A stretch of 34,133 bases of DNA from assembly GCA_022072205.1 (NCBI GenBank), contig JAJVID010000065.1, positions 57,184 to 91,316 of the forward strand. Direction: 5' to 3'. The stretch comes from Acidobacteriota bacterium. GTDB taxonomy: Bacteria > Acidobacteriota > Blastocatellia > RBC074. Shown here in pieces: positions 1 to 8,527 of this stretch. Every line of letters starts with the position of its first letter. Position 1 is the stretch's first letter. The notes below the pieces were generated by a model, which had not been told where the DNA came from, did no database searches, and saw only the letters and a program-made list of their open reading frames with translations. The translations under genes and the position numbers were made by a program.

Positions 1-70
1 AGAGCGCACAGAGATCACAGAGGCAAATTGACCTGCTCTGTGCCTCTGTGTCCTCTGTGGTCTCTGTGGC
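1..70. repeat. Low-complexity CTCTGTG-type inverted repeat
   Basis: The first 70 bases consist of a GA/CA-rich arm (about 7-25) and a complementary CT/GT-rich stretch (about 41-69) with repeated CTCTGTG units. The arms can pair almost perfectly. Short intergenic palindromes of this kind recur in many bacterial genomes. The element is cut by the window edge, so its full length is unknown. It lies just upstream of the gene starting at 125 and could form a hairpin in that leader. Confidence 0.5.
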
Positions 71-124
71 TAACCGGTAAACTGAATTGAATGCGATTCG
101 AGATCGGAGAAGGAGCCGCCGGAA

Positions 125-901
125 ATGACGAAAGCTGTTCAGGAAAAATATCAACCACCACTCGACCACGAGGCGCTCATTGCGCCATTCATTCATCGGC
201 AGGGAGAGCTTTACCGCCGGGTCATCAACGAAGCGCACAAGCAGCGATTGCCGTTCGCGCTTGGCGGCGGCTTTGCGATCAACGCCTACACGGGTCTGCG
301 GCGCGACACCAAAGACCTGGACATCTACATACTGCATTCCGACAGCGAAGCGATGAAAAGAATTCTGACGCGGGCCGGAATGAGCGACTATTACGAGCAG
401 CGGCCTTACGATCCCAGGTGGATTTATCGCGGCTACGCCGATGGCGTCATAGTTGATGTAATCTGGGCGATGGCCAATCAGGTCGCTGAGGTGGACAAGG
501 TCTGGTTGACGCGCGGGCCTGAGGTGGAAATCAAAGGCCAGCGGTTGCGCCTTCTGCCGCCGGAAGAGTTGCTCTGGACTAAACTTTATGTGTTGCAGCG
601 TGACCGCTGCGACTGGCCCGACCTGCTCAACCTGATTTATTGGAGAGGCGAAACCATGGATTGGGATCGTCTGCTGAAGCGGCTGGGCGATCACGCGGCG
701 CTGCTGGGCGGGTTGCTGCCGCTCTTCGTGTGGTTGTGTCCGGGCCGCGCCCGAACGCTTCCGAACTGGCTTTGGGAGAGACTGAATCTGGTCAAACCTT
801 CATTGCCGATCTCAGCCGAAGAATTCGACGCTCATCACGTCAACCTGATTGATTCGCGTCCCTGGTTTATCCCGGCTGGCGCTCCCGAACCCGGCCAATG
901 A
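125..901 (+). CDS. Nucleotidyltransferase-like protein
   Basis: A 258-aa soluble protein with a nucleotidyltransferase-type core. Residues 46-69 hold a glycine-rich loop (LGGGFAIN) followed by LRRDTKDLDIYI, in which D64 and D66 form the paired acidic motif that binds metal in this superfamily. The middle (about residues 140-175) has the LLPPEELLWTKLYVLQRDRCDWPD-type helix region seen in AbiEii-like and related uncharacterised nucleotidyltransferases. The start is supported by a GGAGAAGGAG ribosome-binding site about 10 nt upstream. The substrate is unknown; there is no AbiEi-like antitoxin beside it, so a toxin role is not supported. Its last 67 nt overlap the 3' end of the convergent Crp/Fnr gene. 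Confidence 0.75.
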   Translation: MTKAVQEKYQPPLDHEALIAPFIHRQGELYRRVINEAHKQRLPFALGGGFAINAYTGLRRDTKDLDIYILHSDSEAMKRILTRAGMSDYYEQRPYDPRWIYRGYADGVIVDVIWAMANQVAEVDKVWLTRGPEVEIKGQRLRLLPPEELLWTKLYVLQRDRCDWPDLLNLIYWRGETMDWDRLLKRLGDHAALLGGLLPLFVWLCPGRARTLPNWLWERLNLVKPSLPISAEEFDAHHVNLIDSRPWFIPAGAPEPGQ

Positions 902-1644
902 ACGGTAGCCGGAATCCTCGGCCCGCCGGATAATTCCGATTCCGGCTCAACTGCGAACAACCTGTCGAATTCGGTTTTGATCGTGCGGTAACATTCGCAG
1001 GCCCACATCTCCAGACTGCGCCTGTCCCGGATGTGAATACGGCCGCGCATGTAGCTGATCACGCCAGCCTGGCGCAGTTTTCCGGCGGCGACCGTGATTC
1101 CGGCGCGGCGCGCGCCCAACATCTCGGCGATCATCTCGTGCGTCAGGAAGAATTCGCCCGAATCCATGCGGTCATCAACCATCAGCAGCAGCGAGCACAA
1201 TCGCTCTTCGACCGTGTGCAGGCAATTGCAGGCGGCCATCTGCGACATCTGGGTCATCAGCGCCTGAGTGTAAAGCAGCAGGCTTTTGTAAAACGCGCCG
1301 CCGCGCAACACTTCGTATTTGAAAGCTTCAGCCTTCATGCGCCACGCGTGCCCCTCGACCTGAACGATGGCGCGATACGGCGCGCTGCCCGCCCCCAAAA
1401 ACACCGGCACTCCCATCATTCCTTCCTTGCCCACGATGCCTGTTTCCACTGTCGCGCCATCCATCATCATGGCGACCAGGGAAATCAGCCCTTGTTCGGG
1501 GAAATAGACGTGGCGAATCTCTTCACCGGAATGATAAAGAATCTCGCCCGAACGCAGGCGAACTGATCCAAGTCCGGTAAAAATCTTTTCCAGTTCCTGA
1601 TCGGGTAACGCCGCCAGCAGGCGGTTTCTGACCAATGAATTCAT
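835..1644 (-). CDS. Crp/Fnr-family transcriptional regulator
   Basis: A 269-aa cytoplasmic regulator. Residues about 10-130 form the cyclic-nucleotide-binding-like beta barrel (LRSGEILYHSGEEIRHVYF, then GIVGKEGMMGVPVFLG). Residues about 135-165 form the dimer helix, and about 165-225 the winged helix-turn-helix (LTHEMIAEMLGARRAGITVA). The cAMP-contacting residues of E. coli Crp are not evident and there is no N-terminal Fnr-type cysteine cluster, so the ligand cannot be predicted. This subtype, with QGLISLVAMM and GMMGVPVFLG signatures, is common in Acidobacteria and Proteobacteria and often sits near stress genes. The last ~40 residues (after about 228) are a low-complexity tail that lies over the end of the neighbouring convergent gene. 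A large palindrome lies about 93 bp upstream of the start. Confidence 0.88.
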   Translation of the reverse strand: MNSLVRNRLLAALPDQELEKIFTGLGSVRLRSGEILYHSGEEIRHVYFPEQGLISLVAMMMDGATVETGIVGKEGMMGVPVFLGAGSAPYRAIVQVEGHAWRMKAEAFKYEVLRGGAFYKSLLLYTQALMTQMSQMAACNCLHTVEERLCSLLLMVDDRMDSGEFFLTHEMIAEMLGARRAGITVAAGKLRQAGVISYMRGRIHIRDRRSLEMWACECYRTIKTEFDRLFAVEPESELSGGPRIPATVHWPGSGAPAGINQGRESIRLT

Positions 1645-1736
1645 CGGCGCCTCCGAATTGATGACGTAAGAAACAGGTTGATATTCGGTGTGTCTAAGAA
1701 ATGTAATCAGGTTAAATCGTGTCAGGAACAGATTTA

Positions 1737-1806
1737 ACGTTTCTGCGCGCCTGTACGGCGTCCATACCCTTCTGTACGATTCCGTATGCAGGCGCGCAAG
1801 AAACGT
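1737..1806. repeat. Long palindrome upstream of the Crp/Fnr gene
   Basis: The segments 1737-1753 and 1789-1806 are reverse complements with one bulged base, and 1754-1758 (TACGG) pairs with 1782-1786 (CCGTA) across a two-base bulge. That gives about 22 paired bases around a 23-nt loop. CTGTACG also occurs twice directly, at 1751 and 1772. There is no T-run on either side, so it is not a classical intrinsic terminator. It may be a dispersed palindromic element or an operator region for the regulator that starts at 1644. Confidence 0.6.
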
Positions 1807-1871
1807 ACTGAGCGAAGATCACAGCAGATTACCCGGTTCGCCTCCGCTCTTTACCCACGCATTTTCTCTTC

Positions 1872-2186
1872 TTACCTGTATGAGCCGCTCGTGTATTCGC
1901 CATCGTGGTGGTGATGCGTATGATGTTCAGAAGCGGCCCTCAGCGCCAGAAAGGTCGGCGGCCAAAGCCCGACGAAGACCGCCAAATCCTTCCTGCCAGC
2001 GATGAACAAAGAAATCGAAGCTCCGATGGAAGCCAGCGTCAACACGTGAAAAATACTCATTCCGGTCTTCCGCCTGACCGGCTCGTCAATTCTCCTCGCC
2101 GCCTGCTCGATTCTGTCAGCAGCCTCGTAACGCTGCCTGGTTCCGCTCGCGCCGGTTCCTGTAGATGAAGTTTGATGAGAAACCAT
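1872..2186 (-). CDS. Small membrane protein with His-rich tail
   Basis: A 104-aa protein of unknown function. The first ~42 residues are polar (Ser/Thr/Gly, then a charged helix DRIEQAARRIDEPVRRK). Residues about 43-85 form two short hydrophobic segments around a GRKDL turn (SIFHVLTLASIGASISLFIAG and LAVFVGLWPPTFLAL), suggesting a helical hairpin in the membrane. The C-terminus contains HHTHHHHDGE, a potential metal-binding stretch. Start choice is supported by GGGAGGAAAGG just upstream on the minus strand. Proteins of this form are found in soil Acidobacteria without assigned role. It is the first gene downstream of the aconitase gene on the same strand but is separated by 136 bp. Confidence 0.75.
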   Translation of the reverse strand: MVSHQTSSTGTGASGTRQRYEAADRIEQAARRIDEPVRRKTGMSIFHVLTLASIGASISLFIAGRKDLAVFVGLWPPTFLALRAASEHHTHHHHDGEYTSGSYR

Positions 2187-2322
2187 GACCTTTCCTCCCT
2201 GTTTAATCAGTTTGTCCTGTCTATCTGTCTGTTTGTTTGAATCTCCCGCTACCTGTCAAACTTCTCCCGAACAGAGCAATTGGCGTTCCCGGAAAGTCAC
2301 TCTTAATCAGCCGGTTGCCGGC

Positions 2323-5223
2323 TCAAACCTGCTGCGCCGCGCCGGAGTTTTGACTCACGAGTTGTCTGAGCACGTAAAGCAGAATCCCGCCGTGCCGGTA
2401 GTAATCAACTTCAATCGCCGTATCAATCCGCAGCGTCACCGGAACTTCTTCGGCCTGCCCCGACAGGCGATGAATGATCAGCTTCAATTTTTCGCGCGGC
2501 TTGATTCCGGCGCTAACGCCGATCAGGTCGAGCGTTTCCGAGCCGTCCAGACCGAGCGATTGCGCGTTCACTCCTTGCGCGAACTCGCACGGCAGCACAC
2601 CCATCCCGACCAGATTGCTGCGATGGATGCGCTCGAAGCTTTGGGCGATGACGGCTCTGACGCCGAGCAGCAGGCTTCCTTTCGCCGCCCAATCGCGCGA
2701 ACTGCCCGCGCCGTACTCCTCGCCGGCGAAGATCACCAGCGGTACGCCCTCGTCGCGGTAGCGCATCGCCGCGTCGTAAATGTCCATCATTTCGCCAGCG
2801 GGGTAATGAATCGTCATTCCGCCTTCGACCGGATGAACCATGCGGTTTTTGATTCGCACGTTGGCGAACGTGCCGCGCATCATCACTTCGTGATTGCCGC
2901 GCCGCGCGCCGTAGGTGTTGAAGTCTTCAGGCTCGACGCCGCGACTGCGCAGGTATTGCCCCGCCGGAGACGATGGCTTGATCGCGCCAGCCGGGCTGAT
3001 GTGATCGGTCGTGACGCTGCCGCCGAAGATCGCCAGCGCGCGCGCGCCTCTGACATCGCCAACAGGCGCTGGTTGCAAACCGAAATCGGCGAAGAATGGC
3101 GGTTCCTGGATGTAAGTCGAATCGGCGTCCCAGGCGTAAACGTCGCCGGTCGCCGAAACGATTTCGTTCCACATCGGATTCTCTTCGGCGACTCCGGCGT
3201 AAAGCCTGCGGTAATTTTCAGGATCGCGCGCCGCGCTCATCGCCTCGCGCACTTCTTCCGCCGCCGGCCAGATATCGCGCAAATAAACGTCCTCGCCGTT
3301 GCGCCCCTTGCCCAGCGGCTCCCGCGTCAGATCAATGTTGACGCGGCCCGCCAGCGCGAACGCGACAACCAACGGAGGACTCATCAGGAAATTGGCTTTG
3401 AGCGATTGATGTATGCGCGCCTCGAAGTTGCGATTGCCCGACAACACGCTTGCCGCAATCAGATCGTTTGCCGTGATCGCCTCTTCGATCTTCGGATCGA
3501 GCGGCCCGGAATTGCCGATGCAGGTGGTGCAACCGTAGCCGACAAGATTGAAACCGAGCGCGTCAAGGTACTGCTGCAATCCCGTCTGTTTGTAATATTC
3601 GGTGACGACGCGCGATCCGGGCGCGAGGCTCGGTTTGACAGTGGGCGGAACGCGCAGGCCCCGCTCCACAGCTTTTTTCGCCAGCAACCCGGCGGCGAGC
3701 ATCACGCTCGGATTCGATGTGTTTGTGCACGAAGTGATCGCAGCGATGGCGACATCGCCGTGCCCGATGCTGGCCGGGTCGTCGGGAGCTTCTCTGCGCG
3801 GCATGTTTCTGACCGGATCGGGCGTCGGACGGTTGTTCATCATCTCTGTTTCAGTCCACGCGTTTGTGCTCTTCGCGTCGGCCTTGCGCGTTATCGAAGG
3901 AGATGATTCCGTCGCCTGTTCGCCGCCGCCGCGAATCGGTTCCTTCAGGCGTGGCGATCCAATCCCGCAATCAACGCTGACACGCCGATTGATCTCATCG
4001 GGCGATTTGCCGTAACCGCCCTCGCCCACCGGCTTCCGCAGCAGTTCAAGAAAACTATTCTTCAAATCCGGCAGCTCAATGCGATCCTGCGGGCGGCGCG
4101 GTCCCGCGACACTTGGCTTCACTTCGGCCAGATCGAGTTCAATAAGCTCGCTGTAGCGGCATTCGCCCCGGCGCGGGATGCCGAACATCTGTTGCGCTTC
4201 AAAATATCGCCGGATCGTTTCGACCTGCTGGCGCGGGCGCCCCGTCATCTCGTAATACCTGAGCGATTCTTCGTCCACCGGAAAATAGCCCATCGTCGCG
4301 CCGTATTCGGGCGACATGTTGCCGATGGTCGCGCGGTCGGGCACTGAAAGCGTCGCCGCGCCTTCGCCGTGAAACTCGACGAATTTGCCGACGACGTGCG
4401 CCTTGCGCAGCAACTGCGTGATGCGCAGCACGAGGTCTGTCGCGGTGACGCCTTCGCCGAGCGCGCCGCTCAGGCAGACGCCGACAACATCCGGCGTTAG
4501 AAAATAGACCGGCTGTCCGAGCATTCCGGCTTCGGCTTCGATACCGCCCACACCCCAGCCGACGACGCCGAGACCGTTGACCATCGTCGTATGCGAATCG
4601 GTTCCGACCAGCGAATCGGGATAAAAAACCCCGTCGCGTTCGTGAACGCCTTTCGACAGATATTCCAGATTGACCTGATGGCAGATGCCGATGCCGGGCG
4701 GCGTGACGCCGAAGCCGTTGAACGCCTGCCGTCCCCATTTCAAAAACTGGTAGCGCTCGCGGTTGCGTTTGAACTCCATCTCCATGTTCAAACGCAACGC
4801 TTCGGGGCCGCTCCAATAGTCAACCTGAACCGAATGATCAATCACCAGATCAACCGGCGCCGACGGTTCGACGATTTTCGGATTCCGGCCCAGCCTGGCC
4901 GCCGCCGAACGCATCGCAGCCAGATCAGCCAGCAGCGGCACGCCAGTGAAATCCTGAAGCAGGATGCGCGCGACGACGAATGGCGTTTCGCGTTCGCGCT
5001 CGGCGCCGGGACGCCAGCCGGCCAGCGCGCGCACGTCGTCTTCGGTGATGCGTTTGCCGTCGCAATTGCGGAGAACCGATTCGAGCACGATGCGCAGGCT
5101 CACAGGCAATGTCGAGATCGAACCGAGTCCTTCTTTCTCAAGTTGCGGCAGAGAATAAAAGCGCGCCGCGCGGCCATCTCCGGTTTGAAAAGTTTGCGAT
5201 GAGTTGAAAAGGTTATGTGGCAT
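2323..5223 (-). CDS. acnA: Aconitate hydratase AcnA
   Basis: A 966-aa cytoplasmic aconitase of the AcnA/IRP1 branch, interconverting citrate and isocitrate in the TCA cycle. The [4Fe-4S] ligands are C499 (ITSCTNTSN) and C565/C568 ([11 protein letters not shown]). The spacing 66 and 3 matches E. coli AcnA (C435, C501, C504, recalled numbering), so about 64 extra residues lie before C499. The extra stretch is approximately residues 420-487, a hydrophilic low-complexity segment ([25 protein letters not shown]) just before the [12 protein letters not shown] strand. The rest is collinear: [47 protein letters not shown]. The swivel domain (about 740-960) is complete. The ribosome-binding site is weak (GGAAA). 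A 29-bp palindrome lies about 59 bp upstream of the start codon. Confidence 0.97.
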   Translation of the reverse strand: MPHNLFNSSQTFQTGDGRAARFYSLPQLEKEGLGSISTLPVSLRIVLESVLRNCDGKRITEDDVRALAGWRPGAERERETPFVVARILLQDFTGVPLLADLAAMRSAAARLGRNPKIVEPSAPVDLVIDHSVQVDYWSGPEALRLNMEMEFKRNRERYQFLKWGRQAFNGFGVTPPGIGICHQVNLEYLSKGVHERDGVFYPDSLVGTDSHTTMVNGLGVVGWGVGGIEAEAGMLGQPVYFLTPDVVGVCLSGALGEGVTATDLVLRITQLLRKAHVVGKFVEFHGEGAATLSVPDRATIGNMSPEYGATMGYFPVDEESLRYYEMTGRPRQQVETIRRYFEAQQMFGIPRRGECRYSELIELDLAEVKPSVAGPRRPQDRIELPDLKNSFLELLRKPVGEGGYGKSPDEINRRVSVDCGIGSPRLKEPIRGGGEQATESSPSITRKADAKSTNAWTETEMMNNRPTPDPVRNMPRREAPDDPASIGHGDVAIAAITSCTNTSNPSVMLAAGLLAKKAVERGLRVPPTVKPSLAPGSRVVTEYYKQTGLQQYLDALGFNLVGYGCTTCIGNSGPLDPKIEEAITANDLIAASVLSGNRNFEARIHQSLKANFLMSPPLVVAFALAGRVNIDLTREPLGKGRNGEDVYLRDIWPAAEEVREAMSAARDPENYRRLYAGVAEENPMWNEIVSATGDVYAWDADSTYIQEPPFFADFGLQPAPVGDVRGARALAIFGGSVTTDHISPAGAIKPSSPAGQYLRSRGVEPEDFNTYGARRGNHEVMMRGTFANVRIKNRMVHPVEGGMTIHYPAGEMMDIYDAAMRYRDEGVPLVIFAGEEYGAGSSRDWAAKGSLLLGVRAVIAQSFERIHRSNLVGMGVLPCEFAQGVNAQSLGLDGSETLDLIGVSAGIKPREKLKLIIHRLSGQAEEVPVTLRIDTAIEVDYYRHGGILLYVLRQLVSQNSGAAQQV

Positions 5224-5281
5224 GGTTTTCCGTATGAGCCTCTATGTCGCTATGTGAGGCCCTGAAATGATGAAAAGACCT

Positions 5282-5310
5282 GGTGTGGAAATTTGGCAAA
5301 TTGCCACACC
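5282..5310. promoter_or_regulatory. 29-bp palindrome between dksA-like gene and acnA
   Basis: GGTGTGG at 5282-5288 pairs with CCACACC at 5304-5310, and the inner AATTT/AAATT also pairs, leaving one mismatch and a tiny loop. It lies 15 bp beyond the stop codon of the DksA/TraR gene and about 59 bp upstream of the acnA start, both on the minus strand. It may be a hairpin ending the first transcript or a dyad operator for acnA. No strong T-run follows on the minus strand, which slightly favours an operator. Confidence 0.45.
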
Positions 5311-5324
5311 GATTTTCTGAGGAG

Positions 5325-5687
5325 CTACATCGTCGGAGCGCTGAAGCTCTGCTCTTTCGCTGGAAGGCAATCCATGCAGGTCATGGCGGTCGGTTCAGCG
5401 TCGAGCCGCTTCGGATCAATCTCTTTTTTGCACTTGACGCAGATTCCGTAATCGCCGCGCTCGATCCGCTGCAAGGCGGCGTTGATCTGTTCCAGCCGGC
5501 CGCTCTTCATGTTCATCAGGCTTCCTTCCAGATCCATCGAATGTTCCCGCACTGAACTGTCAGCCGAATCGAGCGCGCCATCATCATTGAAAGACGGCGG
5601 CAATTCGGTTCTGCCCAGGATGTCCTGTTTGATCCTGTCGCGTTCATCCAACAAGCGCCGCCGGTATTTTCCCGTGTTTATCGCCAT
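5325..5687 (-). CDS. DksA/TraR-family C4 zinc-finger protein
   Basis: A 120-aa protein with the DksA/TraR layout: an N-terminal coiled-coil helix pair (about residues 5-75), then a C4 zinc finger with C83/C86 and C104/C107 (CVKC and CMDC, 17 residues between pairs). Members bind the secondary channel of RNA polymerase and modulate transcription during starvation; this is family knowledge. The coiled-coil tip region has DDGALDSAD, recalling but not identical to the DxxDxA tip of E. coli DksA. The start has GAGGTAG about 8 nt upstream. It is co-oriented with acnA downstream and with the alpha/beta hydrolase upstream, and could be their stress-linked companion. Confidence 0.9.
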   Translation of the reverse strand: MAINTGKYRRRLLDERDRIKQDILGRTELPPSFNDDGALDSADSSVREHSMDLEGSLMNMKSGRLEQINAALQRIERGDYGICVKCKKEIDPKRLDAEPTAMTCMDCLPAKEQSFSAPTM

Positions 5688-5772
5688 CCGAAACTACCTC
5701 AGGGCGAAAAGGAATCAGGAGCGAGATGGTATCGGGCAGGTTTTCAAGTGTCTGTTCGATACCGCACTCGGC

Positions 5773-6486
5773 TCATCTCCGCCCGCCCGCTGTCTGGGCG
5801 CGCGGCGTCTGCGATTGCAAATGCTCTGCGAACCAGGCGGACGCAAGATTCGCGACCTGGTCGAGCGCGCCCGGCTCTTCAAACAGATGCGTCGCGCCCG
5901 GAATTATCATCATTGCTTTTTCACAGCGCAGTTGCGCGTAAGCATCCTGATTCAATTCGATCACCACTTCGTCGCGTCCGCCGACAATCAACAGCGTCGG
6001 CGATTTGACCAGCGGCAGCGCGGTGTCCGCCAGATCGGGCCGTCCGCCGCGCGAAACGACCGCGCCGATCTTTTCGCCCAATCTGGCGGCGGCCATCAAA
6101 GCGGCGGCGGCGCCAGTGCTCGATCCGAAATAGCCGACGCGCAACCCACGCGTCTCTTCCTGCTCGAAAGCCCACCGCGTCGCTTCAAACAGCCTTTGGG
6201 ACAACAACCCGATGTCGAAACGCAGATGGCGCGTGAAAACATCCACCGACTCTTCTTCGCGCGTGAGCAGATCGAACAGCAGCGTTCCGATGCCGGCTTC
6301 ACGGATGACGCGCGCCACTCCCTGATTGCGCGGGCTATGACGGCTGCTCCCGCTGCCGTGCGCGAACAGCACAATCCCGCTGGCCCCGCTCGGAATCATC
6401 AGATCGCCATCGAGAACAGCGGCGCCGACAGCGATCCTCGCCCGAATTTCCAGCAAACCTGAATTGTCGTTCTTTTGTTTTTCCAT
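5773..6486 (-). CDS. Dienelactone hydrolase-like alpha/beta hydrolase
   Basis: A 237-aa alpha/beta-hydrolase. The start at 6486 (MEKQKND) is chosen over an in-frame start 48 nt upstream because GGGGAGGAG sits directly before it. An oxyanion-type loop is seen at LFAHGSGSSRHSPRN (about 40-55). The nucleophile elbow is GSSTG (S123), the acid D172 (VGGRDEVV) and the base H200 (GATHLF), giving a complete catalytic triad. These signatures match the dienelactone-hydrolase-like family often annotated as hydrolase or phosphoribosyltransferase-associated in bacteria. There is no signal peptide, so it acts in the cytoplasm. The substrate is unknown. The next gene upstream (6598-7260) is a second hydrolase of related fold on the same strand. 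Confidence 0.88.
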   Translation of the reverse strand: MEKQKNDNSGLLEIRARIAVGAAVLDGDLMIPSGASGIVLFAHGSGSSRHSPRNQGVARVIREAGIGTLLFDLLTREEESVDVFTRHLRFDIGLLSQRLFEATRWAFEQEETRGLRVGYFGSSTGAAAALMAAARLGEKIGAVVSRGGRPDLADTALPLVKSPTLLIVGGRDEVVIELNQDAYAQLRCEKAMMIIPGATHLFEEPGALDQVANLASAWFAEHLQSQTPRAQTAGGRR

Positions 6487-6498
6487 TTCTCCTCCCCT

Positions 6499-6537
6499 GG
6501 GTTGGTGGCGCAGGTTCCGAGCCTGCCCCACCAACCC
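6499..6537. repeat. Intergenic hairpin element
   Basis: GGGTTGGTGG at 6499-6508 is the exact reverse complement of 6528-6537, and the intervening bases contain a second short pairing (CAGG/CCTG). It lies in the 111-bp gap between the two hydrolase genes, immediately before the ribosome-binding site of the downstream gene on the minus strand. It may be a mobile palindromic element or a stabilising or attenuating hairpin in the shared transcript. Confidence 0.55.
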
Positions 6538-6597
6538 TGCGCGATGGAAGCGATGCGCTCCCAGGAAGCTTTCGCATTCATCACCCGTTCGTGATCG

Positions 6598-7260
6598 CTA
6601 ACGACCGCTGGCGCTGGCGGAGACGAGCAATAGTTTTTTGCTCCACGCGTAAAGTTTGTCGAGCGCCTCGTCAGCGCGCCACGTCAAATTGTGATCGTCT
6701 CCGGGATACAGCGCCAGTTCTTTCGGCTCGCGGGCGCGGGCGTACAGTTCGCGCGAGTTATGATCCGGCGTCGTCTGGTCGTCCGTGCCATGCATCAGCA
6801 GCAGGCTCTTCGGGGCCAAATCCGCTACGACCTCGGCCCCGAAAGTCTGGCAAGCGACTGTCGCCACGCCGACGACGAATTCACTGGCCACCCCGGCGGT
6901 GATGGCCACCGCGCCGCCGAATGACCAACCGAGCAGCGCCACGCGCTCCACGCCCTGCTGGCGCAGAGCTTCAATGCCGGCCAGCGAGTCGTAAATACAT
7001 TCCAGCAAATCGCCCGCTAACCGGTAATCCAGACGTAGCGCTGTAATCCCGGCTTTTTGCAGCCGGGCGGCCAGCGGTTCATAAATGCCCGAAGGCCCTT
7101 CGATCCCGCCCTCAAGGTCTCCGACCATGACCATCGCGCCGCGCGCGCCTTCAGCTTTGTGCAACATGCCTTTGACCACGCCTTGCGGAGTGTGTATTTC
7201 GACTTCAGCCATTTGCGGTGGGTGGCCATTCGTATCAGGATCGAAACCCGGGCTTTTCAT
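6598..7260 (-). CDS. Dienelactone hydrolase-family protein
   Basis: A 220-aa alpha/beta hydrolase. The nucleophile elbow is GWSFGG (S113), the acid is D160 or D161 (LLMHGTDDQTTP) and the base H190 (YPGDDHNL), which gives a full triad. The N-terminus (EIHTPQGVVKGMLHKAEGARGAMVMVGDLEGG) has a strand pair and the loop after beta-3 typical of short hydrolases of this family. No signal peptide is visible. The start is supported by GAGGAG 5 nt upstream. It precedes the 237-aa hydrolase on the same strand, separated by a hairpin element, so the pair is probably cotranscribed. The substrate cannot be read from the sequence. Confidence 0.86.
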   Translation of the reverse strand: MKSPGFDPDTNGHPPQMAEVEIHTPQGVVKGMLHKAEGARGAMVMVGDLEGGIEGPSGIYEPLAARLQKAGITALRLDYRLAGDLLECIYDSLAGIEALRQQGVERVALLGWSFGGAVAITAGVASEFVVGVATVACQTFGAEVVADLAPKSLLLMHGTDDQTTPDHNSRELYARAREPKELALYPGDDHNLTWRADEALDKLYAWSKKLLLVSASASGR

Positions 7261-7390
7261 AAATCTCCTCGAAAATAGCTATTGCGTCTTTTAACTTTCC
7301 GTCTGCAATCGAATTCATCACACAATGAACCCTTCAATAGCCTGACTGACAATTAACGTGCCAGCGCTGAGTTGGCCGAGAGCCGAGGCG

Positions 7391-8527
7391 TTAGTCGAGC
7401 AGCGCCCGGCGCAATAACACAAATGACAAATAACAAATGGCGAACGACAAACAACCAATGCCGGACGCGTCTCCCGCGATCAATCGCTTATAAAGATCGA
7501 AGTAACGCTCGATCATCCGCGCGGCGGAGAACCGCGACCGCGCCGTTTCGCGGCAGACGTTCGGATCGAGTGAGCCGGCCGCGCGGATCGCTTCGGCCAT
7601 CTCGCGTTCATCATTCACCAGAAATCCCGTCACTCCGTCCTCGATAATTTCCGCCAGCGCTCCCGATGGAAAAGCGATGACGGGTGTGCCCGAAGCGAGC
7701 GATTCCATCGCCACCAGCGAACTCGTCTCCTGCGCCAGACTCGGCGCAAGCAGGCATCGCGCCGCCGCCATCAACCTGCGTTTGCGCTCGAACCCGACGG
7801 GGCCTATAAATCTGCGCCGGCCACCGAGGCGCGGCGCGATCTCCTGATGGAAATAATCTTCGTGAGCCGGATAGCGGAAAACTTCTCCAGCGAGCAACAT
7901 CGGCGTTCGCGCAAGCAAGGCGGCGTCGAGCGCCAGATGAAATCCTTTCTCCGGGCAAATCCTGCCGAGCGAAAAAACGAAATTGCGTTTGCTGATCCTG
8001 AGATTGAAACGGTCAACCGGGACGCCGTTTGGAATTACGGGCAGCGGCGTAACCGCAGGCGGGCAAAATCGGCGCTGCGTTTCGGAAACACAATGCAGCA
8101 GCGTTCGCGGACGCCTCGATCGAAAAATCTCAGGCGGATACCAAGCTGGAGGAAGATGCAAAGTCACAAGCGCCGGGACACAGCCATCGTCGCCATCATC
8201 ATCAGAAAAAGGCGGCAGGTATTCGTGAAAATCGAGGCCGTGCAGATGAATCAGGTCAACCGGATTTTGTTCGAGCGTTCGCCGGATCGCCGCGCGATGA
8301 TGCTGATAAGCGCGCATCCGTTCGGCGTCGTCAATTACGCCGCGCGTTCGCGGAATGGGAATCAGCTCTCCGGCGGCCTGCGAACCGTCGCAGGCGACGA
8401 CCAGCGACCGATGGCCCGCGCGCGCCAGCGATTCGTCAATCAGGCTGAGCGATTGTTCGGCGCCGCCCGCCGAATCGCGGCTGACGGGAGCGAACGGGTA
8501 GGCTACGCTCAATACGCACAACGTCAT
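7391..8527 (-). CDS. GT4-family glycosyltransferase
   Basis: A 378-aa GT-B glycosyltransferase. The N-terminal domain starts MTLCVLSVAYPFAPVSRDSAGGAEQ, with the glycine-rich acceptor-side loop, followed by LIHLHGLDFHEYLPP. The C-terminal donor domain has VFSLGRICPEKGFHLALDAA and the family motif ETSSLVAMESLASGTPVIAFPSGALAEII, with E of the EX7E-type motif present. It would transfer a sugar from a nucleotide donor in the cytoplasm, probably for glycan or glycolipid synthesis. The last ~20 residues (CLSFAICYLSFVLLRRALLD) do not belong to the fold; they are read from a low-complexity repeat (see separate entry). The start has CGGGAGA upstream on the minus strand. Confidence 0.9.
   Translation of the reverse strand: MTLCVLSVAYPFAPVSRDSAGGAEQSLSLIDESLARAGHRSLVVACDGSQAAGELIPIPRTRGVIDDAERMRAYQHHRAAIRRTLEQNPVDLIHLHGLDFHEYLPPFSDDDGDDGCVPALVTLHLPPAWYPPEIFRSRRPRTLLHCVSETQRRFCPPAVTPLPVIPNGVPVDRFNLRISKRNFVFSLGRICPEKGFHLALDAALLARTPMLLAGEVFRYPAHEDYFHQEIAPRLGGRRRFIGPVGFERKRRLMAAARCLLAPSLAQETSSLVAMESLASGTPVIAFPSGALAEIIEDGVTGFLVNDEREMAEAIRAAGSLDPNVCRETARSRFSAARMIERYFDLYKRLIAGDASGIGCLSFAICYLSFVLLRRALLD
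7411..7462. repeat. AAATGACAAATAAC-type low-complexity repeat inside the GT4 3' end
   Basis: An A-rich stretch with near-tandem CAAATGACAAATAACAAATG units. On the minus strand it is translated as LSFAICYLSFVLL, the hydrophobic end of the GT4 protein. Repeats giving LSFVICHLSF-like peptides are common in intergenic DNA of many bacteria (established observation). Its composition is markedly AT-richer than the flanking gene. Confidence 0.65.

Noticed and set aside
125..901. Nucleotidyltransferase gene as an AbiE-type toxin
   Set aside because: There is no adjacent antitoxin gene and the neighbouring regulator is convergent rather than in the same operon.
2185..3906. Long plus-strand open frame (573 codons) opposite aconitase
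   Set aside because: It is antisense to a clear AcnA, is rich in Arg/Ala/His in the way GC-rich shadow frames are, has no ribosome-binding site and matches no family.
7411..7462. CRISPR-like or tandem-repeat array
   Set aside because: The units are only about 14 bp, imperfect and without spacers.
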